Source: an uncultured Oscillospiraceae bacterium
Lineage (GTDB): Bacteria; Bacillota; Clostridia; Oscillospirales; Oscillospiraceae
Reading direction: 5' to 3'
Length of the DNA stretch: 44,362 bases
Assembly (NCBI GenBank): GCA_910578575.1
Contig: CAJTQP010000014.1
Coordinates: 1-44,362 of the forward strand
Shown piece after piece: positions 16,688 through 23,567 of the stretch. Every line of letters starts with the position of its first letter. Positions within the stretch are counted from its first letter, which is position 1. The translations under genes were made by a program, and so were the position numbers. Under the pieces are notes generated by a model. The model searched no databases. It saw only the letters and a program-made list of their open reading frames with translations, and was not told the DNA's origin.

Positions 16688-16888
16688 TTATTGGCCGGCG
16701 AGCTGCTGCTCACGGATAACAGTCTTGACTCTGGCAATGTCGCGCTTCACTTCGGTGATGCGGACGGGATTTTCCAACTGATTGGTGGCATGCTGGAGAC
16801 GGAGCTGGAACAGGTCCTTCTTGAGCTCCAGCAGCTTCTTTTCCAGATCAGCGGAAGACAGCTTACGAACTTCATTTGCCTTCATCAT
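16688..16888 (-). CDS. rpmC: Ribosomal protein L29 (uL29)
   Basis: The 66-residue L29 lies at the peptide exit and helps dock trigger factor and SRP. It is two helices (EVRKLSSADLEKKLLELKK, then RLQHATNQLENPVRI). Its start overlaps the rplP stop in an ATGATG context with only a weak ribosome binding site, so translation is probably coupled to rplP; ATG at 16888 or 16885 are both possible. Confidence 0.96.
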   Translation of the reverse strand: MMKANEVRKLSSADLEKKLLELKKDLFQLRLQHATNQLENPVRITEVKRDIARVKTVIREQQLAGQ

Positions 16889-17328
16889 GCTTCACCACCA
16901 TTCTCGTCTGCCGGGGCAGTGTCTGCCTTGCTCACGATCTTGCACTTGATGGGCAGCTTGTGGCTGGCCAGACGCAGTGCTTCACGGGCCACCTCTTCGG
17001 AGACACCGGCGATCTCGAACATGATCCGGCCGGGCTTGACCACGGCCACCCAATACTCCGGGGAGCCCTTACCGGAGCCCATGCGGGTCTCGGCAGGCTT
17101 CTCGGTGATGGGCTTGTCGGGGAAGATCTTGATCCACACCTTACCGCCACGCTTGGTATAACGGGTCATGGCGATACGGGCGGCCTCGATCTGATTGCTG
17201 GTGATCCAGGCAGGCTCGGTGGCCTGGAGACCAAAATCACCGTAAGTCACGGTGTTGCCGCGGGTGGCCTTGCCCTTCAGGCGGCCACGGTGGACGCGGC
17301 GGTATTTTACTCTCTTCGGCAGCAGCAT
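16885..17328 (-). CDS. rplP: Ribosomal protein L16 (uL16)
   Basis: The 147-residue L16 organises the A-site region of the large subunit. It starts MLLPKRVKYRRVHRGR and has GSGKGSPEYWVAVVKPGR and a C-terminal ALRLASHKLPIKCKIV. Length is normal with a short acidic tail. Its start overlaps the rpsC stop by one base and its stop overlaps rpmC. Confidence 0.97.
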   Translation of the reverse strand: MLLPKRVKYRRVHRGRLKGKATRGNTVTYGDFGLQATEPAWITSNQIEAARIAMTRYTKRGGKVWIKIFPDKPITEKPAETRMGSGKGSPEYWVAVVKPGRIMFEIAGVSEEVAREALRLASHKLPIKCKIVSKADTAPADENGGEA

Positions 17329-18176
17329 CAGGCGTTGCCTCCTTCCTTCGGCGCCGGAGCGCCAGCAGCAGGCCGGGGACCACGGTTATTGTAGCCGCCC
17401 TGAGGACGGTTGCCGCCATGGCCACCGGGCTTCCGGTCACGATTGTAGCCTCCTCTGCCGTCGCGGCGGCGAGGACGGTCGGGGCGCTCCTTGAAGTTCT
17501 TGGTGTCCAAGGTGCGGGGGGTGGTGCGCAGGGTCTGGCTGAGGACTTCGCCCTTATAGATCCAGACCTTGATGCCGATGCGGCCGTAGGTGGTGGCAGC
17601 TTCAGCGAAACCATAGTCGATGTCAGCACGGATGGTCTGCAGGGGGATGGTGCCGTCGTGGTAGCACTCGCTGCGGGCGATCTCGGCGCCGCCCAGGCGG
17701 CCGGAGCACATGACCTTGATGCCGCGGGCGCCCATGCGCATGGCGCGGCCCATGCAGTTCTTCATGGCCCGGCGGAAGGAGATACGCTTCTCCAGCTGCT
17801 GGGCGATATTCTCCGCCACCAACTGAGCGTCGGTGTCGGGGGTCTTGACCTCCACGATGTTCAGAGCCACGCTCTTGCCCAGCTTCTTTTCCAGCTGGAG
17901 GCGCAGGCGCTCGATGTCCGCGCCGCCCTTGCCGATGACCACGCCGGGGCGGGCGCAGTGGAGGTAGATCTTGATCTTGCCGTTCTCGCCGGCATTGTCG
18001 CGCTCGATCTCGATCTTGGGCACACCGGCGGAGTACAGGGTCTTTTTCAGGTATTTCCGCAGGTTGTAGTCCTCAACGATCAGATCGCCGACTTTCTCGT
18101 CCCGCGCATACCAGCGGGAATCCCAGTCTTTGATGACACCCACGCGCAGGCCGTGGGGATTCACTTTCTGTCCCAT
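17328..18176 (-). CDS. rpsC: Ribosomal protein S3 (uS3) with a long Arg-Gly-rich tail
   Basis: The 282-residue S3 lines the mRNA entry tunnel. The KH domain motif VIGKGGADIERLRLQLEKK and the C-terminal domain MGRAMRMGARGIKVMCSGRL are normal. The usual length is about 210-230; here about 60 extra residues rich in Arg, Gly, Asn and Pro follow the YKGEVL segment, with runs such as RRRDGRGGYNRDRKPGG. Such RG-rich tails bind RNA or promote weak association in other proteins; the role here is unknown. The stop overlaps rplP. Confidence 0.97.
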   Translation of the reverse strand: MGQKVNPHGLRVGVIKDWDSRWYARDEKVGDLIVEDYNLRKYLKKTLYSAGVPKIEIERDNAGENGKIKIYLHCARPGVVIGKGGADIERLRLQLEKKLGKSVALNIVEVKTPDTDAQLVAENIAQQLEKRISFRRAMKNCMGRAMRMGARGIKVMCSGRLGGAEIARSECYHDGTIPLQTIRADIDYGFAEAATTYGRIGIKVWIYKGEVLSQTLRTTPRTLDTKNFKERPDRPRRRDGRGGYNRDRKPGGHGGNRPQGGYNNRGPRPAAGAPAPKEGGNA

Positions 18177-18191
18177 ATTCTGCCTCCTCCC

Positions 18192-18527
18192 TTATGCCTT
18201 CTCAGCCACGGTCATCGTGACATGAGAGGTTCTCTTGTTGATGCGGTAGGCACGCCCCTGTGCCCTGGGCATGATGCGCTTGATGATGGGGCCGGGGGTG
18301 GCAAAGACCTCGGAGACATACAGGCTTTCGGGGTCCATATTGTGGTTGTTTTCCGCGTTGGCTGTGGCGCTCTTGAGCAGCTTGAGCAGGGGCTCGGAGG
18401 CTGCCTTGGGGGTCGTCATCAGGATCGCGGTGGCCTGGGCCACGCTCTTGCCGCGGATCAGGTCCGCAACGATCTTCACCTTACGGGGAGAGATGCGCAG
18501 ATATTTCACATGGGCTTTTGCTTCCAT
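18192..18527 (-). CDS. rplV: Ribosomal protein L22 (uL22)
   Basis: The 111-residue L22 lines the exit tunnel; its hairpin loop is where some macrolide-resistance changes occur. Typical segments are RISPRKVKIVADLIRGKSV, ANAENNHNMDPESLYV and the loop GPIIKRIMPRAQGRAYRIN. Length is normal. It lies 17 bp after rpsS and 15 bp before rpsC. Confidence 0.97.
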   Translation of the reverse strand: MEAKAHVKYLRISPRKVKIVADLIRGKSVAQATAILMTTPKAASEPLLKLLKSATANAENNHNMDPESLYVSEVFATPGPIIKRIMPRAQGRAYRINKRTSHVTMTVAEKA

Positions 18528-18544
18528 TTCTTCTCTCCTCCTTC

Positions 18545-18817
18545 TTACTTACCGGTCTTGCTGCCGGCGTGGCCGCGGAAGGTGCGGGTGGGGGCAAACT
18601 CACCCAGCTTGTGGCCGACCATATCCTCGGTGATATAGACGGGCACGTGCTTGCGGCCATCGTGGACAGCGATGGTGTGGCCGACGAACGCAGGGAAGAT
18701 GGTGGAGGCTCTGCTCCAGGTCTTGAGCACCTTCTTGTCGCCGGATTCGTTCATATCTTTCACCCGCTTCAGAAGTTCGGGAGCGCAAAACGGGCCTTTC
18801 TTGATGCTTCTGCTCAT
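18545..18817 (-). CDS. rpsS: Ribosomal protein S19 (uS19)
   Basis: The 90-residue S19 lies in the small-subunit head with S13. It starts MSRSIKKGPFCAPELLKRV and has TIFPAFVGHTIAVHDGRKH and HKLGEFAPTRTFRGHAG. Length is normal. It lies 18 bp after rplB and 17 bp before rplV. Confidence 0.97.
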   Translation of the reverse strand: MSRSIKKGPFCAPELLKRVKDMNESGDKKVLKTWSRASTIFPAFVGHTIAVHDGRKHVPVYITEDMVGHKLGEFAPTRTFRGHAGSKTGK

Positions 18818-18835
18818 AGTCTACCTGTCTCCTCC

Positions 18836-19672
18836 TTACTTCGCGTTGCGGCGCTTGACAATAAACTTGTCATTGGGGTTCTTCTTCTTTCTGGTCTTGT
18901 AACCCATGGCCGGCTTACCCCAGGGGGTAACAGGGCCGGGACGGCCCACGGGGGACTTGCCCTCGCCGCCGCCATGGGGGTGGTCGTTGGGGTTCATCAC
19001 GGAGCCACGGACGGTGGGTCTCCAGCCCATGTGACGCTTCCGGCCGGCCTTGCCGATGGAAATGTTCTCATGGTCGATGTTGCCCACCTGGCCGATGGAC
19101 GCCTTGCACTCCAGGCGCACGATGCGCACCTCACCGGAGGGCATACGGATCTGGGCCTGGCCGTTCTCCTTGGCCATGAGCTGGGCAGAGGTGCCGGCGG
19201 AGCGGACCAGCTGGCCACCCTTGCCGGGGTGCAGCTCGATGTTGTGGATCACGGTACCGGTGGGGATGTTGGCCAGGGGCAGGCAGTTGCCGGGCTTGAT
19301 GTCGGCGGTGGTGGAAGAGACCACCTGGTCGCCGGCCTTCAGGCCAACGGGGGCCAGGATATAGCGCTTCTCGCCGTCCTCATACTGGAGCAGGGCGATG
19401 TTGGCGGAGCGGTTGGGGTCGTACTCCAGGCGCAGGACGTTGGCAGTCATATCCATCTTGTCCCGCTTGAAGTCGATGATGCGGTATTTGCGCTTGTTGC
19501 CGCCGCCGCGATGGCGGACGGTGATGCGGCCGTAGCTGTTGCGTCCTGCGTTCTTCTTGAGAGTTTCGGTCAGGCTGCGCTCCGGCTTGGCCTTTTTGTC
19601 GATCCCATCAAACGCGGAGACCGTCATGTGACGGCGGGAAGGCGTTGTGGGCTTATAGCTCTTGATAGCCAT
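18836..19672 (-). CDS. rplB: Ribosomal protein L2 (uL2)
   Basis: The 278-residue L2 is needed for subunit association and peptidyl-transferase activity. It starts MAIKSYKPTTPSRRHMTV, contains GRITVRHRGGGNKRKYR, and has the conserved MNPNDHPHGGGEGKSPVG loop that carries the key His, followed by the basic TRKKKNPNDKFIVKRR tail. Length is normal. It lies 15 bp after rplW. Confidence 0.97.
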   Translation of the reverse strand: MAIKSYKPTTPSRRHMTVSAFDGIDKKAKPERSLTETLKKNAGRNSYGRITVRHRGGGNKRKYRIIDFKRDKMDMTANVLRLEYDPNRSANIALLQYEDGEKRYILAPVGLKAGDQVVSSTTADIKPGNCLPLANIPTGTVIHNIELHPGKGGQLVRSAGTSAQLMAKENGQAQIRMPSGEVRIVRLECKASIGQVGNIDHENISIGKAGRKRHMGWRPTVRGSVMNPNDHPHGGGEGKSPVGRPGPVTPWGKPAMGYKTRKKKNPNDKFIVKRRNAK

Positions 19673-19687
19673 GGTGCATTAACCTCC

Positions 19688-19984
19688 TTATGCCATTCCT
19701 TCGAAGAACTCGATGGACTTGGAGTCGTCGGACAAGGTGACGACAGCCTTCTTCCAGCTGCTCTGGCGGCCGGCGGGATAGCGGCCGGTGCGCTTGAGCT
19801 TGCCGGTGACGTGCAGGGTGTTGACCTTGACGACTTTCACGCCGAAGACCTCTTCCACGGCCTTGGCGATCTCGATCTTGGTGGCGCCCCGATCGACCTC
19901 GAACACGTACTTCTTGTTCTCGGCCTCAGCCATGGACTGCTCGGTGATCACAGGGCGACGGATGATATCGTATGCTGTTTTCAT
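19688..19984 (-). CDS. rplW: Ribosomal protein L23 (uL23)
   Basis: The 98-residue L23 lies at the exit tunnel and docks trigger factor and SRP. It has DIIRRPVITEQSMAEAENK, KIEIAKAVEEVFGVKV and VNTLHVTGKLKRTGRYPAG. Length is normal. Its start overlaps the rplD stop by 4 bp. Confidence 0.97.
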   Translation of the reverse strand: MKTAYDIIRRPVITEQSMAEAENKKYVFEVDRGATKIEIAKAVEEVFGVKVVKVNTLHVTGKLKRTGRYPAGRQSSWKKAVVTLSDDSKSIEFFEGMA

Positions 19985-20601
19985 GCGAACACCTCCTCGA
20001 TGATGGCCAGCGCCTTCTTGTCGATGACCAGCTTCTCGGCGTTGACGATGTCATACACGCTGAGGATGGTGGCGGTGGTGGTGGAGACGCCGGGGATGTT
20101 CCGGGCGGACTTGTACACATTCTCGTTGACCTCAGGGGTGACGAAGATGGTCTTGCCAGCCTTCACGGCCTCCAGGAAGCTCTTGATGCTCTTGGTCTTG
20201 ATGGCGTCCAGCTTCAGCTCATCCACCACCAGCAGGTCGCCGCTGGCGGCCTTGTCAGAGAGGACGGACTTCAGCGCCAGGCGCTTGAGCTTGCGGTTGA
20301 GGCGGTAGCTATAATCGCGGGGCTTGGGGGCAAAGACGATGCCGCCGTGGGTCCACTGGGGGGCGCGGGTGCTGCCCTGGCGGGCGCGGCCGGTGCCCTT
20401 CTGTCTCCAGGGCTTCTTGCCGCCGCCGGAGACCTCGGCGCGGGTCAGGGCGCTCTGGGTGCCCTGACGGCAGTTTGCCAGGTGGTTGACCACCACGGCA
20501 TGGACGGCACTCTCATTGGGCTCTACGCCGAAAACGCCCTCGGAGAGTTCCACCTCACCGACCTGCTGGCCGGCCATATTATACACAGTTGCTTTAGGCA
20601 T
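19981..20601 (-). CDS. rplD: Ribosomal protein L4 (uL4)
   Basis: The 206-residue L4 lines the exit tunnel; in enterobacteria it also represses the S10 operon. It has TRAEVSGGGKKPWRQKGTG followed by RARQGSTRAPQWTHGG, the tunnel loop, and later LKRLALKSVLSDKA. Length is normal. It lies 19 bp after rplC and overlaps rplW by 4 bp. Confidence 0.97.
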   Translation of the reverse strand: MPKATVYNMAGQQVGEVELSEGVFGVEPNESAVHAVVVNHLANCRQGTQSALTRAEVSGGGKKPWRQKGTGRARQGSTRAPQWTHGGIVFAPKPRDYSYRLNRKLKRLALKSVLSDKAASGDLLVVDELKLDAIKTKSIKSFLEAVKAGKTIFVTPEVNENVYKSARNIPGVSTTTATILSVYDIVNAEKLVIDKKALAIIEEVFA

Positions 20602-20620
20602 TTCTCAAACTCTCCTTTCC

Positions 20621-21346
20621 TTAGCGGTTTCTTGCAGATGCCTTCTGGGGATTGGCACGTGCGGAAGCCTTCTGCGGGTTCACGCTGACACCAGCCTCAC
20701 CCTTCTTGACCTGCATGGTCTTGGTGGTGGACTTCAGATAGACGATGCCGCCCTTGGGGCCGGGCACCGCGCCGCAGACCGCGATGAGGTTAAACTCCGG
20801 GTCCACGCTGACAACGTCCAGGTTCTGCACCGTGACCTGCTCGGCGCCCATGTGACCGGCGCCGATCTTGCCCTTGAAGATGCGGGAGGGGTCGGTACCC
20901 GAACCCATGGAACCGGCGTGGCGGTGGACCGGACCGGTACCATGGCTTTCTTTCAGGCGGGCGGCGTTCCAGCGCTTGATGACGCCCTGGTAGCCCTTAC
21001 CTTTGCTGATGCCGGTCACGTCGATGTGATCGCCCTTTTCAAAGGTGTCCGCCTTGACCTCGTCGCCCACGTTCATGTCGGCGGCGGCGTTGAGTTTGAA
21101 TTCTTTCAAAACCTTCTTCAGGGGAACGCCTGCCTTTTGCAGGTGGCCCTGTTCGGGTTTGCTGAGCTTGCGTTCGGCGATGTCCTGGAAGCCCAGCTGC
21201 ACGGCGTTGTAGCCGTCCTTCTCCTCGGTCTTTTTCTGGGTCACGACGCAGGGGCCTGCCTCGATGACCGTGACCGGGATGACCTTACCGGCTTCGTCAA
21301 AGATCTGAGACATACCGATCTTTCTGCCGATGATGGCCTTTTCCAT
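20621..21346 (-). CDS. rplC: Ribosomal protein L3 (uL3) with a duplicated C-terminal motif
   Basis: The 241-residue L3 is an early assembly protein near the peptidyl-transferase centre. It starts MEKAIIGRKIGMSQIFDE and has GISKGKGYQGVIKRWNAA and GSMGSGTDPSRIFKGK, the extended loop. The usual length is about 205-215; an extra tail ends with the octapeptide NPQKASAR twice in near-tandem, matched at DNA level by a short direct repeat around 20630-20690. It follows rpsJ after an unusual 137-bp gap. Confidence 0.97.
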   Translation of the reverse strand: MEKAIIGRKIGMSQIFDEAGKVIPVTVIEAGPCVVTQKKTEEKDGYNAVQLGFQDIAERKLSKPEQGHLQKAGVPLKKVLKEFKLNAAADMNVGDEVKADTFEKGDHIDVTGISKGKGYQGVIKRWNAARLKESHGTGPVHRHAGSMGSGTDPSRIFKGKIGAGHMGAEQVTVQNLDVVSVDPEFNLIAVCGAVPGPKGGIVYLKSTTKTMQVKKGEAGVSVNPQKASARANPQKASARNR

Positions 21347-21372
21347 AGTTGGTTCTCCTCCTTAGAAAGGTT

Positions 21373-21448
21373 ATTGGTTGGCAAACTTGACCATTGGGCT
21401 GTCATTGGTTTGTCAACATGACCCGCCTGCCTCAAAGCAGCGGCAGGC
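21373..21448 (-). promoter_or_regulatory. Direct repeat and hairpin between rpsJ and rplC
   Basis: Two 20-nt copies at 21373-21392 and 21404-21423 match at 16 of 20 positions (both begin ATTGGTT and end TGACC on the plus strand). Next to them GCCTGCC/GGCAGGC forms a 7-bp hairpin (21425-21448). No U-tract follows. The spacing suggests a protein or RNA binding site in the S10 mRNA; function is inferred. Confidence 0.4.
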
Positions 21449-21483
21449 AGTGGGTACACGATAATGAATCGCTGGCGAAACAG

Positions 21484-21795
21484 TTACAGCTTGATCTCGA
21501 TCTCGACACCGGCGGGCAGGTCCAGACTCATCAGCGACTCCATGGTCTTGGGGCTGGGATTGTTGATGTCGATCAGGCGCTTGTGGGTGCGGCGCTCGAA
21601 CTGCTCCCGGCTATCCTTATACTTATGGACGGCGCGAAGGATGGTAACGATCTCCTTCTTGGTGGGCAGGGGGATGGGACCGGAGACGGTGGCGCCGGTG
21701 CGCTTGGCGGTCTCGACGATCTTCTCTGCGCTCTGGTCGATGAGCTGATGGTCATAGGCTTTGAGCCGGATACGGATCATTTCATTCTGTGCCAT
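21484..21795 (-). CDS. rpsJ: Ribosomal protein S10 (uS10), NusE
   Basis: The 103-residue S10 is a small-subunit head protein and, as NusE, part of transcription antitermination complexes. It starts MAQNEMIRIRLKAYDHQLI and has SGPIPLPTKKEIVTILR and RRTHKRLIDINNPSPKT. The ATG at 21795 is chosen from the family N terminus and the AGGAGGAAA site; upstream in-frame codons are not supported. It is the first gene of the cluster, after a leader of about 260 nt. Confidence 0.97.
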   Translation of the reverse strand: MAQNEMIRIRLKAYDHQLIDQSAEKIVETAKRTGATVSGPIPLPTKKEIVTILRAVHKYKDSREQFERRTHKRLIDINNPSPKTMESLMSLDLPAGVEIEIKL

Positions 21796-21818
21796 GTTGT
21801 TGTTTCCTCCTAGAATCA

Positions 21819-22058
21819 TACGAAGTGTCAATGTCTTTGCCACGCTTCGTACGGTGAGAGATTCCTACCACTTATCCGTGCGTATCACTCCGCAAGCATG
21901 AAGAAAACCGGCAGACTTCGCCGGCCCTCTTCTGTTGTGGCGATATATGCCCTTCAACAGAATCTCCCAGCCGCCCGATCAACGGACATACTCCGCGGAA
22001 GTTACCTCCTCTCGGAGCAATCTCCCGCATCATCGCAGACTGCGCCCCAAACGGGCGC
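21819..22058 (-). promoter_or_regulatory. Structured 5' leader of the S10 cluster
   Basis: The 386-bp region 21796-22181 has no convincing gene. In the transcript are: GCGCCC/GGGCGC (22042-22058), a hairpin at the very 5' end; CCGGC/GCCGG (21909-21925) followed on the transcript by TTTTCTTC, an attenuator-like arrangement; and TACGAAG/CTTCGTA (21819-21851) just upstream of the rpsJ ribosome binding site. These suggest control by attenuation or ribosomal-protein feedback; that is inference. Confidence 0.5.
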
Positions 22059-22064
22059 TTGTTT

Positions 22065-22093
22065 ATAGTACTACAAATGGGACAGAGTGTCAA
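22065..22093 (-). promoter_or_regulatory. Promoter of the S10-spc-alpha cluster
   Basis: On the minus strand TTGACA (22093-22088) and TACTAT (22070-22065) are 17 bp apart. The start is predicted near 22058, immediately at a 6-bp hairpin. Confidence 0.75.
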
Positions 22094-22128
22094 TCATTTT
22101 GCCGAAAAAGCTCCCACTCAAAACCCAC

Positions 22129-22157
22129 AAAAAAGGCCGCGTTTTGCGGCCTTTTTT
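22129..22157 (-). terminator. Terminator of the psu / split glycyl radical operon
   Basis: GGCCGC and GCGGCC, flanked by A6 and T6, form a stem extended by A-U pairs with a GTTTT loop. It lies 24 bp past the activase stop and upstream of the S10 promoter. Confidence 0.9.
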
Positions 22158-22181
22158 GCACACTCCGTAAAAAGGGTCTGT

Positions 22182-23138
22182 CTAGTCCAGCTGAATGGCG
22201 TCGCCTCCCAGGCTGACCCGGTTTTTCGGGGCAGTTTCCTGGCACAACGCCTGGAGCTCCAGCAGCCGGGGATCCCGCCCCTTCCGGCTCTCCACCTCCG
22301 CCAAGGCATAGCTGTCCCCGATCATCTCATACTTGCTCTCCCCCAGGTCGTGGTAGGGCAGCAGATTCAGCTCCGGGGTGCCCTCCAGGCTGGCGGCAAA
22401 GCGGGCGGTGGCGCTTACGTTCTCCAGGTGGTCCGTGTATCCCGGCACCAGGGGCAGCCGGAGGATGACCCGTCCCCCCCGCCGGGGCAGCTCCCGGCAC
22501 AGCCGCCGGAGGTTCTCCAAAATCAAGCCATTGCCCACCCCGGTGAGGGCCTTGTGGCGGGCATCGTCCATGTGCTTCACGTCCACGAACACCGTATGGC
22601 AATACTGGGCCACTGCCCAGAGCTGCGCCCAGGGGGCAAAGGCGGAGGTCTCCAGGCAGGTGTTGATGTAATTGCTCCGGCACAGCCGCAGGGTCTCCGC
22701 TGCCACCTCATACTGCATCAACGCCTCCCCTCCGGAGAGGGTCACACCGCCCCCGCCCTTGCGGTAAAAGGCGGCATCCTTCCGGGCCTCCTCATAGAGC
22801 TGCCGGGCGGTGTATTCCCTGCCGGACAGCATCCGGGCCCCGGCGGCGCAGCGTTCCACACAGCTCCCGCAGAGGGTACAGGCGGAAAAATCCACCTGTA
22901 CCTTCCCCCCTTCCGGGACCTGGTTCACCCCCTGGGTACAGACCTCCCCGCAGGTCCCGCAGCCGGTACACTTGGCAAACTTCACCACCAACTGCTGCTT
23001 GGGGGACAAGCCAAAGGGATTGCTGCACCACAGGCAGCGCAGGGGACAGCCCTTGAAGAAAATGATGGTGCGGATGCCGGGGCCGTCGGTGTTCCGAAAG
23101 CGGCCGATGTCAAAGATCCGCGCGGTCTTTTCCTCCAT
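22182..23138 (-). CDS. Glycyl radical enzyme activase (radical SAM)
   Basis: This 318-residue protein generates the glycyl radical by reductive cleavage of S-adenosylmethionine. The SAM cluster ligands are in CPLRCLWCSN (C31, C35, C38), followed by two ferredoxin-like four-cysteine motifs (CTGCGTCGEVC and CTLCGSCVERC), as in activases of the dehydratase and lyase branch rather than PflA. GVTLSGGEALMQ and FVDVKHMDDARHK are further family motifs. Start at 23138 (MEEKTARIFDIGRF) is chosen from the family N terminus and lies 10 bp after the small radical subunit stop; a longer frame overlaps that gene. It is last in the operon and almost certainly activates the split enzyme upstream. Confidence 0.93.
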   Translation of the reverse strand: MEEKTARIFDIGRFRNTDGPGIRTIIFFKGCPLRCLWCSNPFGLSPKQQLVVKFAKCTGCGTCGEVCTQGVNQVPEGGKVQVDFSACTLCGSCVERCAAGARMLSGREYTARQLYEEARKDAAFYRKGGGGVTLSGGEALMQYEVAAETLRLCRSNYINTCLETSAFAPWAQLWAVAQYCHTVFVDVKHMDDARHKALTGVGNGLILENLRRLCRELPRRGGRVILRLPLVPGYTDHLENVSATARFAASLEGTPELNLLPYHDLGESKYEMIGDSYALAEVESRKGRDPRLLELQALCQETAPKNRVSLGGDAIQLD

Positions 23139-23148
23139 GGTCAAACAC

Positions 23149-23454
23149 TCAGAAGCTGTGCTCCGTGCGGTTGATGATATCGTCCTGGACCCGCTCGGCA
23201 ATGTCTGTCCAGTAGACGCTGTACCCCGCCACGCGAACCATCAGGGTGGGATAGTTCTCCGGGTGGGCCTTGGCGTCGATGAGGGTCTCCTTGTTGATGG
23301 TGTTGAACTGGACGTGATACACGCCATAGTCGTTGAGCATGGTGCGCACCAGGTTGGTAAAGTTGCGCATTCCAGCTTCCTTGTACACCGGCTCCACATA
23401 GGTGGCCTCCGGGCAGTTCAGGGGCACGTCACGGATGGTGGCTGTCATAATCAT
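23149..23454 (-). CDS. Free-standing glycyl radical domain: small subunit of a split glycyl radical enzyme
   Basis: This 101-residue protein carries only the C-terminal glycyl radical domain. The motif LMVRVAGYSVYWTDI (radical site Gly77) is followed by VQDDIINRTEH, and YHVQFNTINKETLIDAKAHP precedes it, as at the end of full-length enzymes. About 22 extra residues precede the domain. AAAGGAG lies 5 nt before the ATG at 23454 and an in-frame TGA sits 9 nt upstream of it, so it is a true separate gene. Related stand-alone domains (YfiD/GrcA) act as spare parts for damaged pyruvate formate-lyase, but those partners keep their own domain. Here the large subunit lacks it, so this protein must be obligatory. 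The radical glycine would be set by the activase just downstream. Confidence 0.93.
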   Translation of the reverse strand: MIMTATIRDVPLNCPEATYVEPVYKEAGMRNFTNLVRTMLNDYGVYHVQFNTINKETLIDAKAHPENYPTLMVRVAGYSVYWTDIAERVQDDIINRTEHSF

Positions 23455-23499
23455 TCGCTCCTTTCAGGATGTCATAGATGAAAGTTAAGGTGGCGGAAT

Positions 23500-23518
23500 C
23501 CAGAGGCAGAGCCTCTGG
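23500..23518 (-). promoter_or_regulatory. Hairpin between large and small radical subunit genes
   Basis: CCAGAGGC and GCCTCTGG form a perfect 8-bp stem with a 3-nt loop in the 113-bp gap. No U-tract follows. It could tune subunit ratio by processing or partial termination, or be a dispersed repeat; only the repeat is seen. Confidence 0.45.
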
Positions 23519-23567
23519 TCAGGTTTGGGCGGGAACCCGACTGAATGTCGTTTCAATCCCAACAGCC

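Noticed and set aside
17418..20308. Long plus-strand frames antisense to rplB, rplW, rplV and rpsC
   Set aside because: Products are compositionally biased and overlap genes with firm family matches.
21872..22093. A 73-codon minus-strand frame in the S10 leader
   Set aside because: It starts upstream of the promoter, has no ribosome binding site and shows no recognisable domain.
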